Below are positions 1 through 6,073 of a DNA stretch of 9,008 nt, in pieces (position 1 is the stretch's first letter; each line of letters begins with the position of its first letter). Location of the stretch: NCBI GenBank assembly GCA_030697975.1, contig JAUYOQ010000008.1:1-9008 (forward strand). The letters run 5' to 3'. The notes below the pieces were generated by a model, which did not search any database, was not told the origin of the DNA, and saw only the letters and a program-made list of their open reading frames with translations. Origin of the DNA: Nitrosopumilaceae archaeon (GTDB lineage: Archaea; Thermoproteota; Nitrososphaeria; Nitrososphaerales; Nitrosopumilaceae). Position numbers and translations under genes: made by a program.

Positions 1-75
1 GTCTCAAAAGAGCTTGACTCTAATTCTGCCAAAACGCTAGTTGGCGAAATAATGGAGCTTGCAAAAAATGACTGA
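1..75 (+). CDS. C-terminal end of an unrecognised protein (partial)
   Basis: The first frame is open from the window edge and ends at TGA 73-75, giving 24 residues that end in EIMELAKND. Its end overlaps the start of the next gene by 8 bases, the usual arrangement of co-transcribed, translationally coupled genes. That makes it likely a real gene tail in an operon with the UbiD-like decarboxylase. The visible piece is a charged, probably helical tail with no motif, so I cannot name a product. Confidence 0.6.
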   Translation, partial: VSKELDSNSAKTLVGEIMELAKND

Positions 76-1396
76 TCTTAGAACATATCTTGGTATAATC
101 AAAAAATCAGGCCAGCTAAAAACCATACGAAAAGAGGTATCAACGAGGTATCAGATTGCAGCAATTACTGCAAAGCTAGACGGCTCTTATGCCGCACTTT
201 TTGAAAACATTAAGGGCAGCAAGTTTAGGGTTGTAACAAATTTAGTTGGAACAAGGCGCAGGTTTGCCCAAGCTGTTGGCGCAAAAGAGTCAGATATTCA
301 CAAAAAGGTAATTTTTGCCATAAGGCATGCAAAAAAGCCAAAAACTATACCAAAAGGCCTGTTTTTTGAAAACAAGACAAAAAGCCTCTCAGCTTTGCCA
401 ATCATAAAACATTTTGAAAAAGAGCCTGGGCCATTTATCACCTCATCAATAATTTATGCAAAAAATCCAGAAACAAGAGCACAAAATTCTTCATTTCATA
501 GACTGTTGCCGCTTGACCAAAAGCACTTTTCTGTAAGAATGGTTGAAGGACGGCACTTGCATCGAACATTTTTGGATGCAAAACAGCACGGCGAAGATCT
601 AAAGGTTGCAATAACAGTTGGAGTACATCCTGCAATTTCTATAGCTGGTGCATATCAGGCAGAATGGGGAAAAGATGAAATCGAAATTGCAAACTCAATA
701 CTAAACAATAGATTGACAATGACAAAATGTCCCTTTACTGGCCTTTTTGTGCCATCAAATGCAGAAATTGTCATGGAAGGCAAGATTCTGCGCGATAAGA
801 CCCACAAGGAATGGATGGTTGAGATGCTCAGGACATATGATTTTGCAAGAATGCAACCAGTTTTTGAGCTAGAATCACTATACTATAGAAACAATCCAAT
901 TTTTCACGATATTCTCTCAGGATATTCAGAACACAGGTTGCTTATGGGAATGCCAATTGAGGCAAAACTAACTGGTGAGCTAAAACGGACATATCCACAG
1001 ACAAAACAGGTTTGCCTTACAAATGGCGGATGTAGCTGGCTGCATGCAGTTGTCCAAATAAGAAAAAGAAGGGAAGATGATCCAAAAAAAATAATCAAAA
1101 AAACCTTTGAAACACACAGGTCACTAAAAATGGTTACAATAGTTGATGAAGACATTGATCCTACAAGTGCAGAATCTATAGAATATGCGATGGCAACAAG
1201 ATTTCAAGCAGACCGTGACTTGGTAATAATAAAAAATGTACGTGGCTCTAGTCTTGATCCATCAAGTGATCAAAAAAGGCTTAGAACTGCAAAGATGGGG
1301 CTTGACGCAACAAAGTCATTTCATAAACGAAAGGAAGGATTTGAGATTGCCAAGATTCCAAGCGAAAACAAAACCTCACTAAAAGATTATTTTTAA
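68..1396 (+). CDS. UbiD-family decarboxylase (archaeal type; possible anhydromevalonate phosphate decarboxylase)
   Basis: The product is 442 aa and probably a cytoplasmic prenylated-FMN-dependent (de)carboxylase. Family marks run the full length. Near the N-terminus is a segment of the form 'ALFENIKG...VVTNLVGTRRRFAQAVG'. VPSNAEIVMEGKI sits at about residues 228-240, with E233 and E237 in the conserved acidic region. A C-terminal VDEDIDPTSAESIEYAMATR is followed by LDP. The length fits archaeal UbiD proteins of roughly 420-450 aa. In archaea one UbiD homologue decarboxylates trans-anhydromevalonate 5-phosphate in the modified mevalonate route to isoprenoids; that role is inferred from lineage, not shown by sequence. 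A UbiX partner, needed to make prenyl-FMN, is not in the window. I chose ATG 68 over the in-frame TTG 59 because it gives the shorter overlap with the preceding gene and a normal MTDL start. Confidence 0.9.
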   Translation: MTDLRTYLGIIKKSGQLKTIRKEVSTRYQIAAITAKLDGSYAALFENIKGSKFRVVTNLVGTRRRFAQAVGAKESDIHKKVIFAIRHAKKPKTIPKGLFFENKTKSLSALPIIKHFEKEPGPFITSSIIYAKNPETRAQNSSFHRLLPLDQKHFSVRMVEGRHLHRTFLDAKQHGEDLKVAITVGVHPAISIAGAYQAEWGKDEIEIANSILNNRLTMTKCPFTGLFVPSNAEIVMEGKILRDKTHKEWMVEMLRTYDFARMQPVFELESLYYRNNPIFHDILSGYSEHRLLMGMPIEAKLTGELKRTYPQTKQVCLTNGGCSWLHAVVQIRKRREDDPKKIIKKTFETHRSLKMVTIVDEDIDPTSAESIEYAMATRFQADRDLVIIKNVRGSSLDPSSDQKRLRTAKMGLDATKSFHKRKEGFEIAKIPSENKTSLKDYF

Positions 1397-1409
1397 TATG
1401 TCTTAATAG
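1391..1409 (+). promoter_or_regulatory. Probable TATA region of the Lrp/AsnC-domain gene
   Basis: Two TATA-like boxes (TTTTAATAT 1391-1399, overlapping the UbiD stop codon, and TCTTAATAG 1401-1409) lie about 32 and 22 nt before ATG 1427. This is compatible with a nearly leaderless transcript. Which box is used cannot be told from sequence. Confidence 0.4.
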
Positions 1410-1426
1410 ATCCACAAAGTGAAAAC

Positions 1427-1669
1427 ATGGAGACTGCATACGTTCTAATTAATTGTGATTTGGGAGTAGAGACTCAGATAATCAACGAGTTAATGAAAAT
1501 ACCTGAGATAAAAGAGGTAAGGGGCACATTAGGCGTTTTTGACATATTTTGCAAAATTGAGGCTGATAAAGAAAAGCTAACAGACATTATTACAAACAAG
1601 ATTCGAAGAATACCAAAAATTAGAAACACAAACACTATTCAAGCCATTCTATCGCAGGGTGGAAGATAG
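1427..1669 (+). CDS. Stand-alone Lrp/AsnC ligand-binding (RAM) domain protein
   Basis: This 80-aa protein matches the C-terminal RAM fold of Lrp/AsnC regulators. It begins with a strand AYVLINCDLG, then a helix (ETQIINELMKI), then EIKEVRGTLGVFDIFCKIEA, where 'v.G.yDi..ki' is the family signature. A second helix and a final strand (NTNTIQAIL) follow. There is no DNA-binding helix-turn-helix, and the length is normal for the single-domain group common in archaea. Such proteins oligomerise and bind amino acids or similar small molecules; they may modulate full-length Lrp proteins or enzymes, but the target here is unknown. It lies 30 bp after the UbiD-like gene and may be co-transcribed or use its own TATA box. 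A T7 run just after its stop (1675-1681) probably ends transcription. Confidence 0.88.
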   Translation: METAYVLINCDLGVETQIINELMKIPEIKEVRGTLGVFDIFCKIEADKEKLTDIITNKIRRIPKIRNTNTIQAILSQGGR

Positions 1670-1689
1670 CTAAGTTTTTTTACCTTTTT
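1670..1689 (+). terminator. Poly-T termination signal for the Lrp-domain gene
   Basis: Directly after the TAG stop, T7 (1675-1681) and T5 (1685-1689) runs occur on the plus strand. Archaeal termination depends mainly on such U-tracts. The signal lies inside the 3' end of the convergent minus-strand gene. Confidence 0.45.
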
Positions 1690-1861
1690 CAGTCATACGA
1701 AAAAACTCACTACTTTTGATTTTATTGAAATATTCAGTTACCTCCTCATCGGTTAGCTCAGAATTTGTAGTTTTGGCAATTTCTAACATGCATGATGTTA
1801 ATTCCTTTTTTGTGTGCTCATCGATAGGTTTGGAACAATGACTACAAATTTTTTCATTCAT
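1670..1861 (-). CDS. Small Cys-containing (possible zinc-binding) protein, 63 aa
   Basis: This is an unrecognised small soluble protein. The N-terminus has C6-x2-C9 in the context ICSHCSKPIDEH, with nearby histidines (H8, H16) and a later C24, which suggests a small metal site. The rest is charged and predicted helical, including ELTDEEVTEYFNKIKSSEFF. The stop codon abuts the stop of the convergent Lrp-domain gene (TAG|CTA at 1667-1672), so the two genes are packed tail to tail without a gap. The ATG at 1861 follows a second, overlapping ATG in another frame. A TATA-like 'tttagaaa' on the minus strand at about 1891-1898 is some 33 nt upstream and lies at the end of the exported-protein gene. 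Its reality rests on the Cys motif and packing; homologues would settle it. Confidence 0.6.
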   Translation of the reverse strand: MNEKICSHCSKPIDEHTKKELTSCMLEIAKTTNSELTDEEVTEYFNKIKSSEFFRMTEKGKKT

Positions 1862-1894
1862 GCATGAATTACGTTTACCAAGTACAAGAAGTTT

Positions 1895-2320
1895 CTAAAT
1901 CTCAGTTTCAACTACATTTACAGTCAGAAGCAATGGACGTGAAAGTGGAGTAGGACTGTCCACGCTTTCCCAAACAAAAATCTGAACAGTATATGTTCCT
2001 GCTTGTGTCGGTATCCATGATTGTGCTGGCGAAAATGTCTGATATGGAGATAGATTTCCTGTAAGCCAGGAAAGTGAAACTACGATGTCATTTTCGTTGT
2101 GGATCTGTACAATATATGCAAACTTTTGATCCCTGTCTTGACCATTTGATAAATCTGCAACTATCATGACTTGGTTGTCAACCTGTATAGTATTATCATC
2201 ATCTGAAACTAGCTTTGCACCCTGCAGAACAGAGTCACCTATTGTTGCTGCATAAGAAAACACAAAAGAGGATATGGTACATATGAAAAAAACTGCGATC
2301 ATTGCGAATTTTTGCAACAT
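1895..2320 (-). CDS. Exported Ig-like/beta-sandwich protein, 141 aa
   Basis: An N-terminal hydrophobic segment (about residues 5-24, ending in SYA just before ATIG) looks like a Sec signal peptide, so the protein is probably released or held at the cell surface. The mature part alternates polar and hydrophobic residues as in a beta-sandwich: QVMIVADLSNGQDRD, FAYIVQIHN, VVSLSWLTGNL, then the pattern 'FSPAQSWIPTQAGTYTVQIFVWES' (about 96-119) and a last strand LLLTVNVV. The 'SWIP..AGTYTV.IFVWES' form recurs, as I recall, in many surface proteins of thaumarchaea. No catalytic residues or Cys pairs are visible in the mature part. The exact binding role is unknown. It is divergent from alba, with its own TATA-like box. 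Confidence 0.82.
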   Translation of the reverse strand: MLQKFAMIAVFFICTISSFVFSYAATIGDSVLQGAKLVSDDDNTIQVDNQVMIVADLSNGQDRDQKFAYIVQIHNENDIVVSLSWLTGNLSPYQTFSPAQSWIPTQAGTYTVQIFVWESVDSPTPLSRPLLLTVNVVETEI

Positions 2321-2340
2321 CTAGGATAAAGTGATGCACC

Positions 2341-2349
2341 AGATAAATC
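2341..2349 (-). promoter_or_regulatory. TATA-like box of the exported Ig-like gene
   Basis: On the minus strand GATTTATCT is centred about 25 nt before ATG 2320, the spacing expected for leaderless archaeal transcription. Confidence 0.45.
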
Positions 2350-2394
2350 CCTTAGGATATAACATCATCTCAAAACTCGCCTAACCTTCCTAGC

Positions 2395-2403
2395 TTTAAA
2401 TTA
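2395..2403 (+). promoter_or_regulatory. TATA box of alba
   Basis: TTTAAATTA is centred about 25 nt before ATG 2424. It matches the archaeal TATA consensus and predicts a transcript starting at or next to the start codon. Confidence 0.6.
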
Positions 2404-2423
2404 TCCCCAAGCAAAAAGCTTCC

Positions 2424-2762
2424 ATGTCTACAGAAAACAGAGATACAGTTGTCACGTCTACAGAAAACAGAGATAAAGTTGCCACATCACAAAACAGAGA
2501 TACAGTATACATCGGTAAGAAACCGTTAATGGCGTATGTCACATCTACGCTGATTCAGTTGGCAACCTTCCCGCAAGTAACTATCAAGGCAAGAGGAATG
2601 AGCATAGGACGAGCAGTAGATGTAGCACAAATCATCTTACGCAAGACTGACGCCGGACACTCAATAGGAAGCATCAAGATAGACTCTGAATTACTAGAGT
2701 CACAAGACGGAAGAACAAGAAACGTTTCCACCATAGAAATCGCAGTAAAGAGAAACACCTAA
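2424..2762 (+). CDS. alba: Alba (Sso10b-type) DNA/RNA-binding chromatin protein with extended N-terminus
   Basis: This 112-aa protein carries the complete Alba fold. YIGKKPLMAYV (about 29-39) holds the paired lysines K32-K33 that contact nucleic acid in Sulfolobus Alba. It is followed by the helix STLIQLA, VTIKARGMSIGRAVDVAQII (52-71, with the conserved KARG.SI.RAVD motif), and a C-terminal ESQDGRTRNVSTIEIAVKR. It binds and bundles DNA, and often RNA, as a dimer and is an abundant chromosome-organising protein. The unusual part is the tail before the fold (residues 2-28), which consists of two full and one shortened copy of an STENRDTV-like unit. A tail of only one unit would give a normal-length Alba. 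The gene has its own TATA box and a T5 run after the stop (2780-2784). Confidence 0.95.
   Translation: MSTENRDTVVTSTENRDKVATSQNRDTVYIGKKPLMAYVTSTLIQLATFPQVTIKARGMSIGRAVDVAQIILRKTDAGHSIGSIKIDSELLESQDGRTRNVSTIEIAVKRNT
2427..2512 (+). repeat. In-frame tandem repeat in the alba tail
   Basis: Unit 1 (2427-2456) and unit 2 (2457-2486) are 30 bp each and differ at only three positions. Unit 3 (from 2487) lacks one codon and runs into the IGKKP strand. All start with TC[T/A] and share AACAGAGATA. The near-identical codons point to recent duplication by slippage or unequal exchange rather than selection on amino acids alone. Confidence 0.9.
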
Positions 2763-2777
2763 GACCTCTTTACTAGA

Positions 2778-2786
2778 CATTTTTCT
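2778..2786 (+). terminator. Weak poly-T terminator after alba
   Basis: A T5 run (2780-2784), followed by CTT, lies about 18 bases after the alba stop. It is short but of the archaeal U-tract type. Confidence 0.3.
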
Positions 2787-2834
2787 TGAATCATTTATCA
2801 AAGTTACTAACCCTCTCACTCTACCTAAACCCTC

Positions 2835-2842
2835 ATTAATTA
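2835..2842 (+). promoter_or_regulatory. TATA-like box of the small two-gene unit
   Basis: ATTAATTA is centred about 22 nt before ATG 2861. It supports that ATG rather than the upstream TTG 2846 as the start. Confidence 0.45.
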
Positions 2843-2860
2843 TTCTTGTATACTCTTACC

Positions 2861-3052
2861 ATGAAATCAGCTGAAGGAGAATGGGTAAACTTACTTGCAG
2901 AGGTATTTGAGCGACTAACTGACAAACATGCCTCAATAACATATAACTTCAATGACGTAACATTTGAGCTAGACAAGTCAAACACTGGTGGAAAATTTCT
3001 TCCTGCAGGTAAGATCAAGATAAATGGCAAGATAACAATAACTGCGGGCTAG
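2861..3052 (+). CDS. Unknown small protein, 63 aa (first gene of a pair)
   Basis: I do not recognise this protein. It has an amphipathic N-terminal helix (EWVNLLAEVFERLTDKH, about 7-23) followed by strand-like segments ASITYNFNDVTFEL and KIKINGKITITAG, a compact alpha-beta layout with no Cys, signal peptide or membrane segment. A longer form from TTG 2846 would add five residues, but the TATA-like box sits too close to that codon for it to be transcribed as such. It ends 5 bases before the next gene's ATG, so both are almost surely co-transcribed and may act together. Confidence 0.7.
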   Translation: MKSAEGEWVNLLAEVFERLTDKHASITYNFNDVTFELDKSNTGGKFLPAGKIKINGKITITAG

Positions 3053-3057
3053 AAACT

Positions 3058-3429
3058 ATGGATACTAGACTGTCTGTTGATCTGCTAAAAGGAATAAAGA
3101 GCGGCACGCTTGAGATAAAAGAAAACAATAAAGAATCAATGCAGTTTATTGCAGACAAAAATATAATTACAATAAACCTAATTGATCTTTCCTTTAACAT
3201 TCCTGCCTATGCGAGCATATTATCAAAGCTAAGCGAGGCACGCGAGTTTGCAAAAAACCTAAAAGAAAATCACTTGACATTGCACATAGCACACAACGGC
3301 AAAGTCGTTATGAAGCTTGGCAAAAAAGCTAAACCAAAACTTTCTCGTCTGATTACAAAAAGTAGTGCAGTTGAGATAACAGATTTGCGAGAGCTTCGAA
3401 AGCTAGACAAAAGATTACGACAAAAATAG
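3058..3429 (+). CDS. Unknown basic protein, 123 aa (second gene of a pair)
   Basis: Not recognised. It is soluble, with no signal peptide or cysteine. The N-terminal half is strand-rich (GTLEIKEN, SMQFIADKNIITINLIDLSF). A helix follows (ASILSKLSEAREFAKNLKEN, about 52-71), then LTLHIAHNGKVVMKLG, where a short 'HNGK' turn joins two strands. The C-terminus is strongly basic (GKKAKPKLSRLITK ... LRELRKLDKRLRQK) and could bind nucleic acid or lipid head groups. It starts 5 bases after the 63-aa gene and probably depends on the same promoter. No terminator hairpin is evident after it. Confidence 0.8.
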   Translation: MDTRLSVDLLKGIKSGTLEIKENNKESMQFIADKNIITINLIDLSFNIPAYASILSKLSEAREFAKNLKENHLTLHIAHNGKVVMKLGKKAKPKLSRLITKSSAVEITDLRELRKLDKRLRQK

Positions 3430-3487
3430 ATGCGTGTAACAAACTTAGGCAAACACTCATTAGCATAAACCTGAGCTCGAGGCTATA

Positions 3488-3499
3488 GGAAATTTTTCC
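3488..3499 (+). repeat. Short inverted repeat touching the start codon of the membrane-anchored gene
   Basis: GGAAA-TT-TTTCC forms a perfect 5-bp inverted repeat ending at the base before ATG 3500. As RNA the 2-nt loop is too tight to form easily, so a DNA-level operator or chance are both possible. Confidence 0.3.
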
Positions 3500-4030
3500 A
3501 TGAATTCAAAATTAAAAACATATGTAATAATTGGAGGTGCAGTTGCTGCTGCAGCTATAATCATAGGAGTTATAGCCATTACAGGTGCATTTGATAACAA
3601 AATGGGCACACCAACCCAAATAACAGACCAGCAAGCAACATCAAATTCACAACTTTATCGATTAAACACATCATGTGAGATGCTTTATGCTATGAGTGCT
3701 AGCGAATATCCAAACGGCGAGAAACTACACTCACTTAGCATAACAAGCGTGGTTTCAAAATATCAGGCAGATTTTGGGCCCTGGCTTGAAATATTTGCAG
3801 ATGATGAAAAACTACGCGCATTTATTGAACAAGGATTCTCGCCAGAATTTCTTGATATTTTTACAGAGAAAGTAATACTAGAGTATTCAATTAATCCTGA
3901 ACTCAAGCCACTAGTTCTTATGGCACTAGATCCCAAAACTCAAACTGTCGACGTAAACAAAATCTTTGAAGAAGACAAGTGTATGGAATATTATGCTTCA
4001 CGAAAAGGCCCACAGAACACACAGCCATAA
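3500..4030 (+). CDS. Membrane-anchored unknown protein, 176 aa
   Basis: A short positive N-terminus (MNSKLK) precedes one strongly hydrophobic segment (about 8-30, YVIIGGAVAAAAIIIGVIAITGA). This fits a signal anchor with the remainder outside the membrane. A polar Thr/Gln/Ser linker (35-50) leads to a mostly helical domain with two cysteines, C59 (NTSCEML) and C161 (DKCMEYY), near its two ends; these could form one disulfide closing the domain. The middle has helices around SVVSKYQADFGPWLEIFADDEKLRAFIEQG. I know no family name. The gene is convergent with the radical SAM gene and ends 27 bp from it, sharing a T/A-rich terminator region. Confidence 0.8.
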   Translation: MNSKLKTYVIIGGAVAAAAIIIGVIAITGAFDNKMGTPTQITDQQATSNSQLYRLNTSCEMLYAMSASEYPNGEKLHSLSITSVVSKYQADFGPWLEIFADDEKLRAFIEQGFSPEFLDIFTEKVILEYSINPELKPLVLMALDPKTQTVDVNKIFEEDKCMEYYASRKGPQNTQP

Positions 4031-4057
4031 TATGTTGATTTTTTAAAAAGCAAAAAA
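4031..4057. terminator. Bidirectional U-tract terminator between convergent genes
   Basis: T6 (4039-4044) serves the plus-strand gene. A5 (4045-4049) and A6 (4052-4057), read as T runs on the minus strand, serve the radical SAM gene. Both runs lie within 20 bases of the respective stop codons. Confidence 0.55.
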
Positions 4058-5023
4058 CTAGTGCGAAATAATTCCAGACCCTTTTATTCCATATCCTACC
4101 AAAACAGAATAGCAGCCTAGTCCACACTCTTCACATCTTGGCTTTAAGGAATTTTTTTCAGCACTACCAATACAGCATGGCATTTTTTCTCTGCCCATAT
4201 GATCAACTGATAGTATGGCCCAGGTTGGACAGTCAACAGGAACTATATCTTTTCCTCCCCAACTTTTCTTCATCAACTCAAGCTGGCTATTTGGATTGAT
4301 AATATAGTCTCCATACTCTTGCTTCATTTCAATGATTTCATCAACAAGCTTGGTCCTCTTTTCTCCAAATGGTAGCCACAACGGATCGCCTTTCATAAAA
4401 GGCGTATGAAACTGGAATCCAATCTTGTTTGAATAATCTTGCCAGTCCTCAATTACATTTCTTACTGTCTTGTAATTTCTTGAGTTAATAGTCATTGTAA
4501 TCCAGATGTCCTTCCATGCTTTTTCTCCATTGTTTTCAACATAATCGATTACATTTTTTCTTGTTTTTGCCCAAGTATCTTGCCCACGAATTTCGTTGTG
4601 AATTTCTTCTGTGCCATCAATTGATATCCAGTAAAAGTAAATGTCCTTTAGAGATGGAATTGGAAAGGTTCCATTTGTAACAACACAGATACGTTTTGGA
4701 AACTCTTTTACAAAAAGCTCCACAACATCTGGCCTAAGCATTGGTTCACCGCCAACAAGAGTAATTATAAAGACGTGCTGTTTTTTGAATTTCTCATCTA
4801 TGATTTTTTTCCACTGTTCTACTGTAAGATCCTCGTTTTCCTTTCTGTTTAGCCACCAGTAACAGTGCTCGCAGTGAAGATTGCAGACATTAATTATGTC
4901 AGCAGAGCCATATAGCGGGCTTTTCCGATTAAAAAATTTGTAGCCTGCATACTTGAGTCCAATATGAAAATACAATGGAGATTCGCTTATTATTTGTCTG
5001 AGTCCTCTTCCCATAATCTCCAT
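4058..5023 (-). CDS. Radical SAM enzyme with Cys-rich C-terminal (SPASM-like) region, 321 aa
   Basis: The radical SAM core is clear. C47-x3-C51-x2-C54 in the context NVCNLHCEHCYWW ligates the 4Fe-4S cluster that cleaves S-adenosylmethionine, and GGEP (91-94) contacts SAM. VVTNGT (114-119) and WISIDGT (132-138) are further barrel strands. The C-terminus has C265, a C283-C284 pair, and C297-x2-C300-x3-C304 (CEECGLGC), resembling the auxiliary-cluster region of SPASM/twitch enzymes. An extra N-terminal segment (YFHIGLKYAGYKFFNRKSPL) is aromatic and could rest on the membrane. The substrate is unknown: SPASM-type enzymes modify peptides, and related archaeal and HpnH-like enzymes act on lipids. 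No precursor peptide or maturation partner is adjacent. ATG 5023 follows a TATA-like box 25 nt upstream. Confidence 0.88.
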   Translation of the reverse strand: MEIMGRGLRQIISESPLYFHIGLKYAGYKFFNRKSPLYGSADIINVCNLHCEHCYWWLNRKENEDLTVEQWKKIIDEKFKKQHVFIITLVGGEPMLRPDVVELFVKEFPKRICVVTNGTFPIPSLKDIYFYWISIDGTEEIHNEIRGQDTWAKTRKNVIDYVENNGEKAWKDIWITMTINSRNYKTVRNVIEDWQDYSNKIGFQFHTPFMKGDPLWLPFGEKRTKLVDEIIEMKQEYGDYIINPNSQLELMKKSWGGKDIVPVDCPTWAILSVDHMGREKMPCCIGSAEKNSLKPRCEECGLGCYSVLVGYGIKGSGIISH

Positions 5024-5044
5024 TTAGAGAAAAGTCACCATTGA

Positions 5045-5052
5045 TACTATAC
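5045..5052 (-). promoter_or_regulatory. TATA-like box of the radical SAM gene
   Basis: GTATAGTA on the minus strand is centred about 25 nt before ATG 5023. Confidence 0.45.
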
Positions 5053-5094
5053 ATCTGTTATTGTAATTAATACTATTGAAACAAAAGTGGATTA

Positions 5095-6018
5095 TCACTG
5101 AGAGGTGCTGTTGTCTTTTTGTCTTGGTAATTTTCCTTCGTTATCAAAACCATCTTGTGATGTTGGATCCGCAAATCCATGTTTTACATTCAAGTATGTG
5201 TTATAGTTGATAACATCTCCTCTTGATGATGCTGCCTTTTTCTGAAATGCTTTCATGGCTTCGTTTGAGCTTGCACCGCTTTCAAGTGCCTTCATTTTTG
5301 CTTCCTTGCCTGCGGTTGTTTTTTGTTCTGTGAATCCAAACTGCTCTAAAAAGATTCCACGAACATATCCGTCCATATCAGCAACAAAGGCTTCAAAAGA
5401 CTTTCTTGCAGAGTTTAGTGTTGATTCAGAATCTAGTGACCTAAGATCCTTTTTTAATTTCTCTTGTGCAAGTTTTCTTTGTTCATCAACGTTGATCTTG
5501 TTTTCCTCAATCTCTTTTCGTTTCTTTTGTTCTTCTTCCTGCAAGTTTCTTGATGCATCCATTTGTTTTATCAAATATTCAGAAAGTGGGTTGTTTGTCA
5601 AACTATCCTGCACTAGTGTTTGAACGCCAGTCAAATCAGGTGGAATAAATGCCGGCTCCTTGACATTGTAAACAATTATTGTTGATGTTTCTTCAAAACC
5701 ATCTTTTGATGCAATTACATTTGTATAATGTTTGCCCGAGTTTGCAGGAGCTAAACTTATCTTAAATGAACCATCTGTATTGCTAACTGTACTTGCTTTA
5801 TCATCGCCAACAACTGCAGTTATTGATACATCTGCGACAGGTTTTCCAGCACTGTCTGTTACCCTTCCAACAATAACTGGCACCTCGCCTGAATCAAGTG
5901 GGCTTTTTTGAGGAAATCCCTTTATGACAAGATTGCCTGTTGTTGCGCTAGCAGACACTATACTGCTTGATATAACTACAGCCAGCAATAGTGTTACAAG
6001 GCCAATTGATGTATTCAC
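5095..6018 (-). CDS. Exported protein with carboxypeptidase-regulatory-like domain and coiled coil, 307 aa
   Basis: A Sec-type signal peptide (about 1-25, ending VSASA) is followed by a beta-sandwich of the carboxypeptidase D regulatory/CNA-B type (about 47-118). Its marks are VIVGRVTDSAGKPVADVSITAVV, a turn SNTDGSFKISLAP and ASKDGFEETSTIIVYNV. A charged helical stretch (about 150-215, EEEQKKRKEIEENKINVDEQ and onward) is likely coiled coil. The C-terminal region is polar and ends without a membrane anchor or sorting motif. It is probably an extracellular structural or adhesive protein; no enzyme motif is visible. The start is GTG 6018, the only start codon that keeps the full signal peptide. 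It is followed on the same strand by the radical SAM gene 71 bp away, which has its own TATA-like box. Confidence 0.85.
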   Translation of the reverse strand: MNTSIGLVTLLLAVVISSSIVSASATTGNLVIKGFPQKSPLDSGEVPVIVGRVTDSAGKPVADVSITAVVGDDKASTVSNTDGSFKISLAPANSGKHYTNVIASKDGFEETSTIIVYNVKEPAFIPPDLTGVQTLVQDSLTNNPLSEYLIKQMDASRNLQEEEQKKRKEIEENKINVDEQRKLAQEKLKKDLRSLDSESTLNSARKSFEAFVADMDGYVRGIFLEQFGFTEQKTTAGKEAKMKALESGASSNEAMKAFQKKAASSRGDVINYNTYLNVKHGFADPTSQDGFDNEGKLPRQKDNSTSQ

Positions 6019-6040
6019 GTTTTTGACTTTTACAAAAAAA

Positions 6041-6049
6041 AGTTAAGAC
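6041..6049 (-). promoter_or_regulatory. TATA-like box of the exported coiled-coil protein gene
   Basis: GTCTTAACT on the minus strand is centred about 27 nt before GTG 6018. It is a weak match by sequence but at the right distance. Confidence 0.3.
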
Positions 6050-6063
6050 CCAATATGCATATT

Positions 6064-6073
6064 TTTGATCAAA
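6064..6073. repeat. Palindrome TTTGATCAAA upstream of the exported coiled-coil gene
   Basis: This is a perfect 10-bp palindrome 46-55 bp before the GTG start and just upstream of the TATA-like box. The same palindrome occurs again at 7395-7404, before another surface-protein gene. Confidence 0.5.

Noticed and set aside
59..67. TTG 59 as start of the UbiD-like gene
   Set aside because: It adds only three residues and a longer overlap with the upstream gene; ATG 68 is the simpler choice.
2846..2860. TTG 2846 as start of the 63-aa gene
   Set aside because: The TATA-like box at 2835-2842 is too close to allow transcription to begin before this codon.
3470..3481. GAGCTCGAG similar to the AGCTCGAGCT palindrome at 6690
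   Set aside because: The match is partial, and the context (downstream gene type, distance to start) differs, so a shared operator is not supported.
4641..4862. Plus-strand frame inside the radical SAM gene
   Set aside because: It is a shadow frame: Ser/Phe-rich translation with no domain, fully inside a well supported gene.
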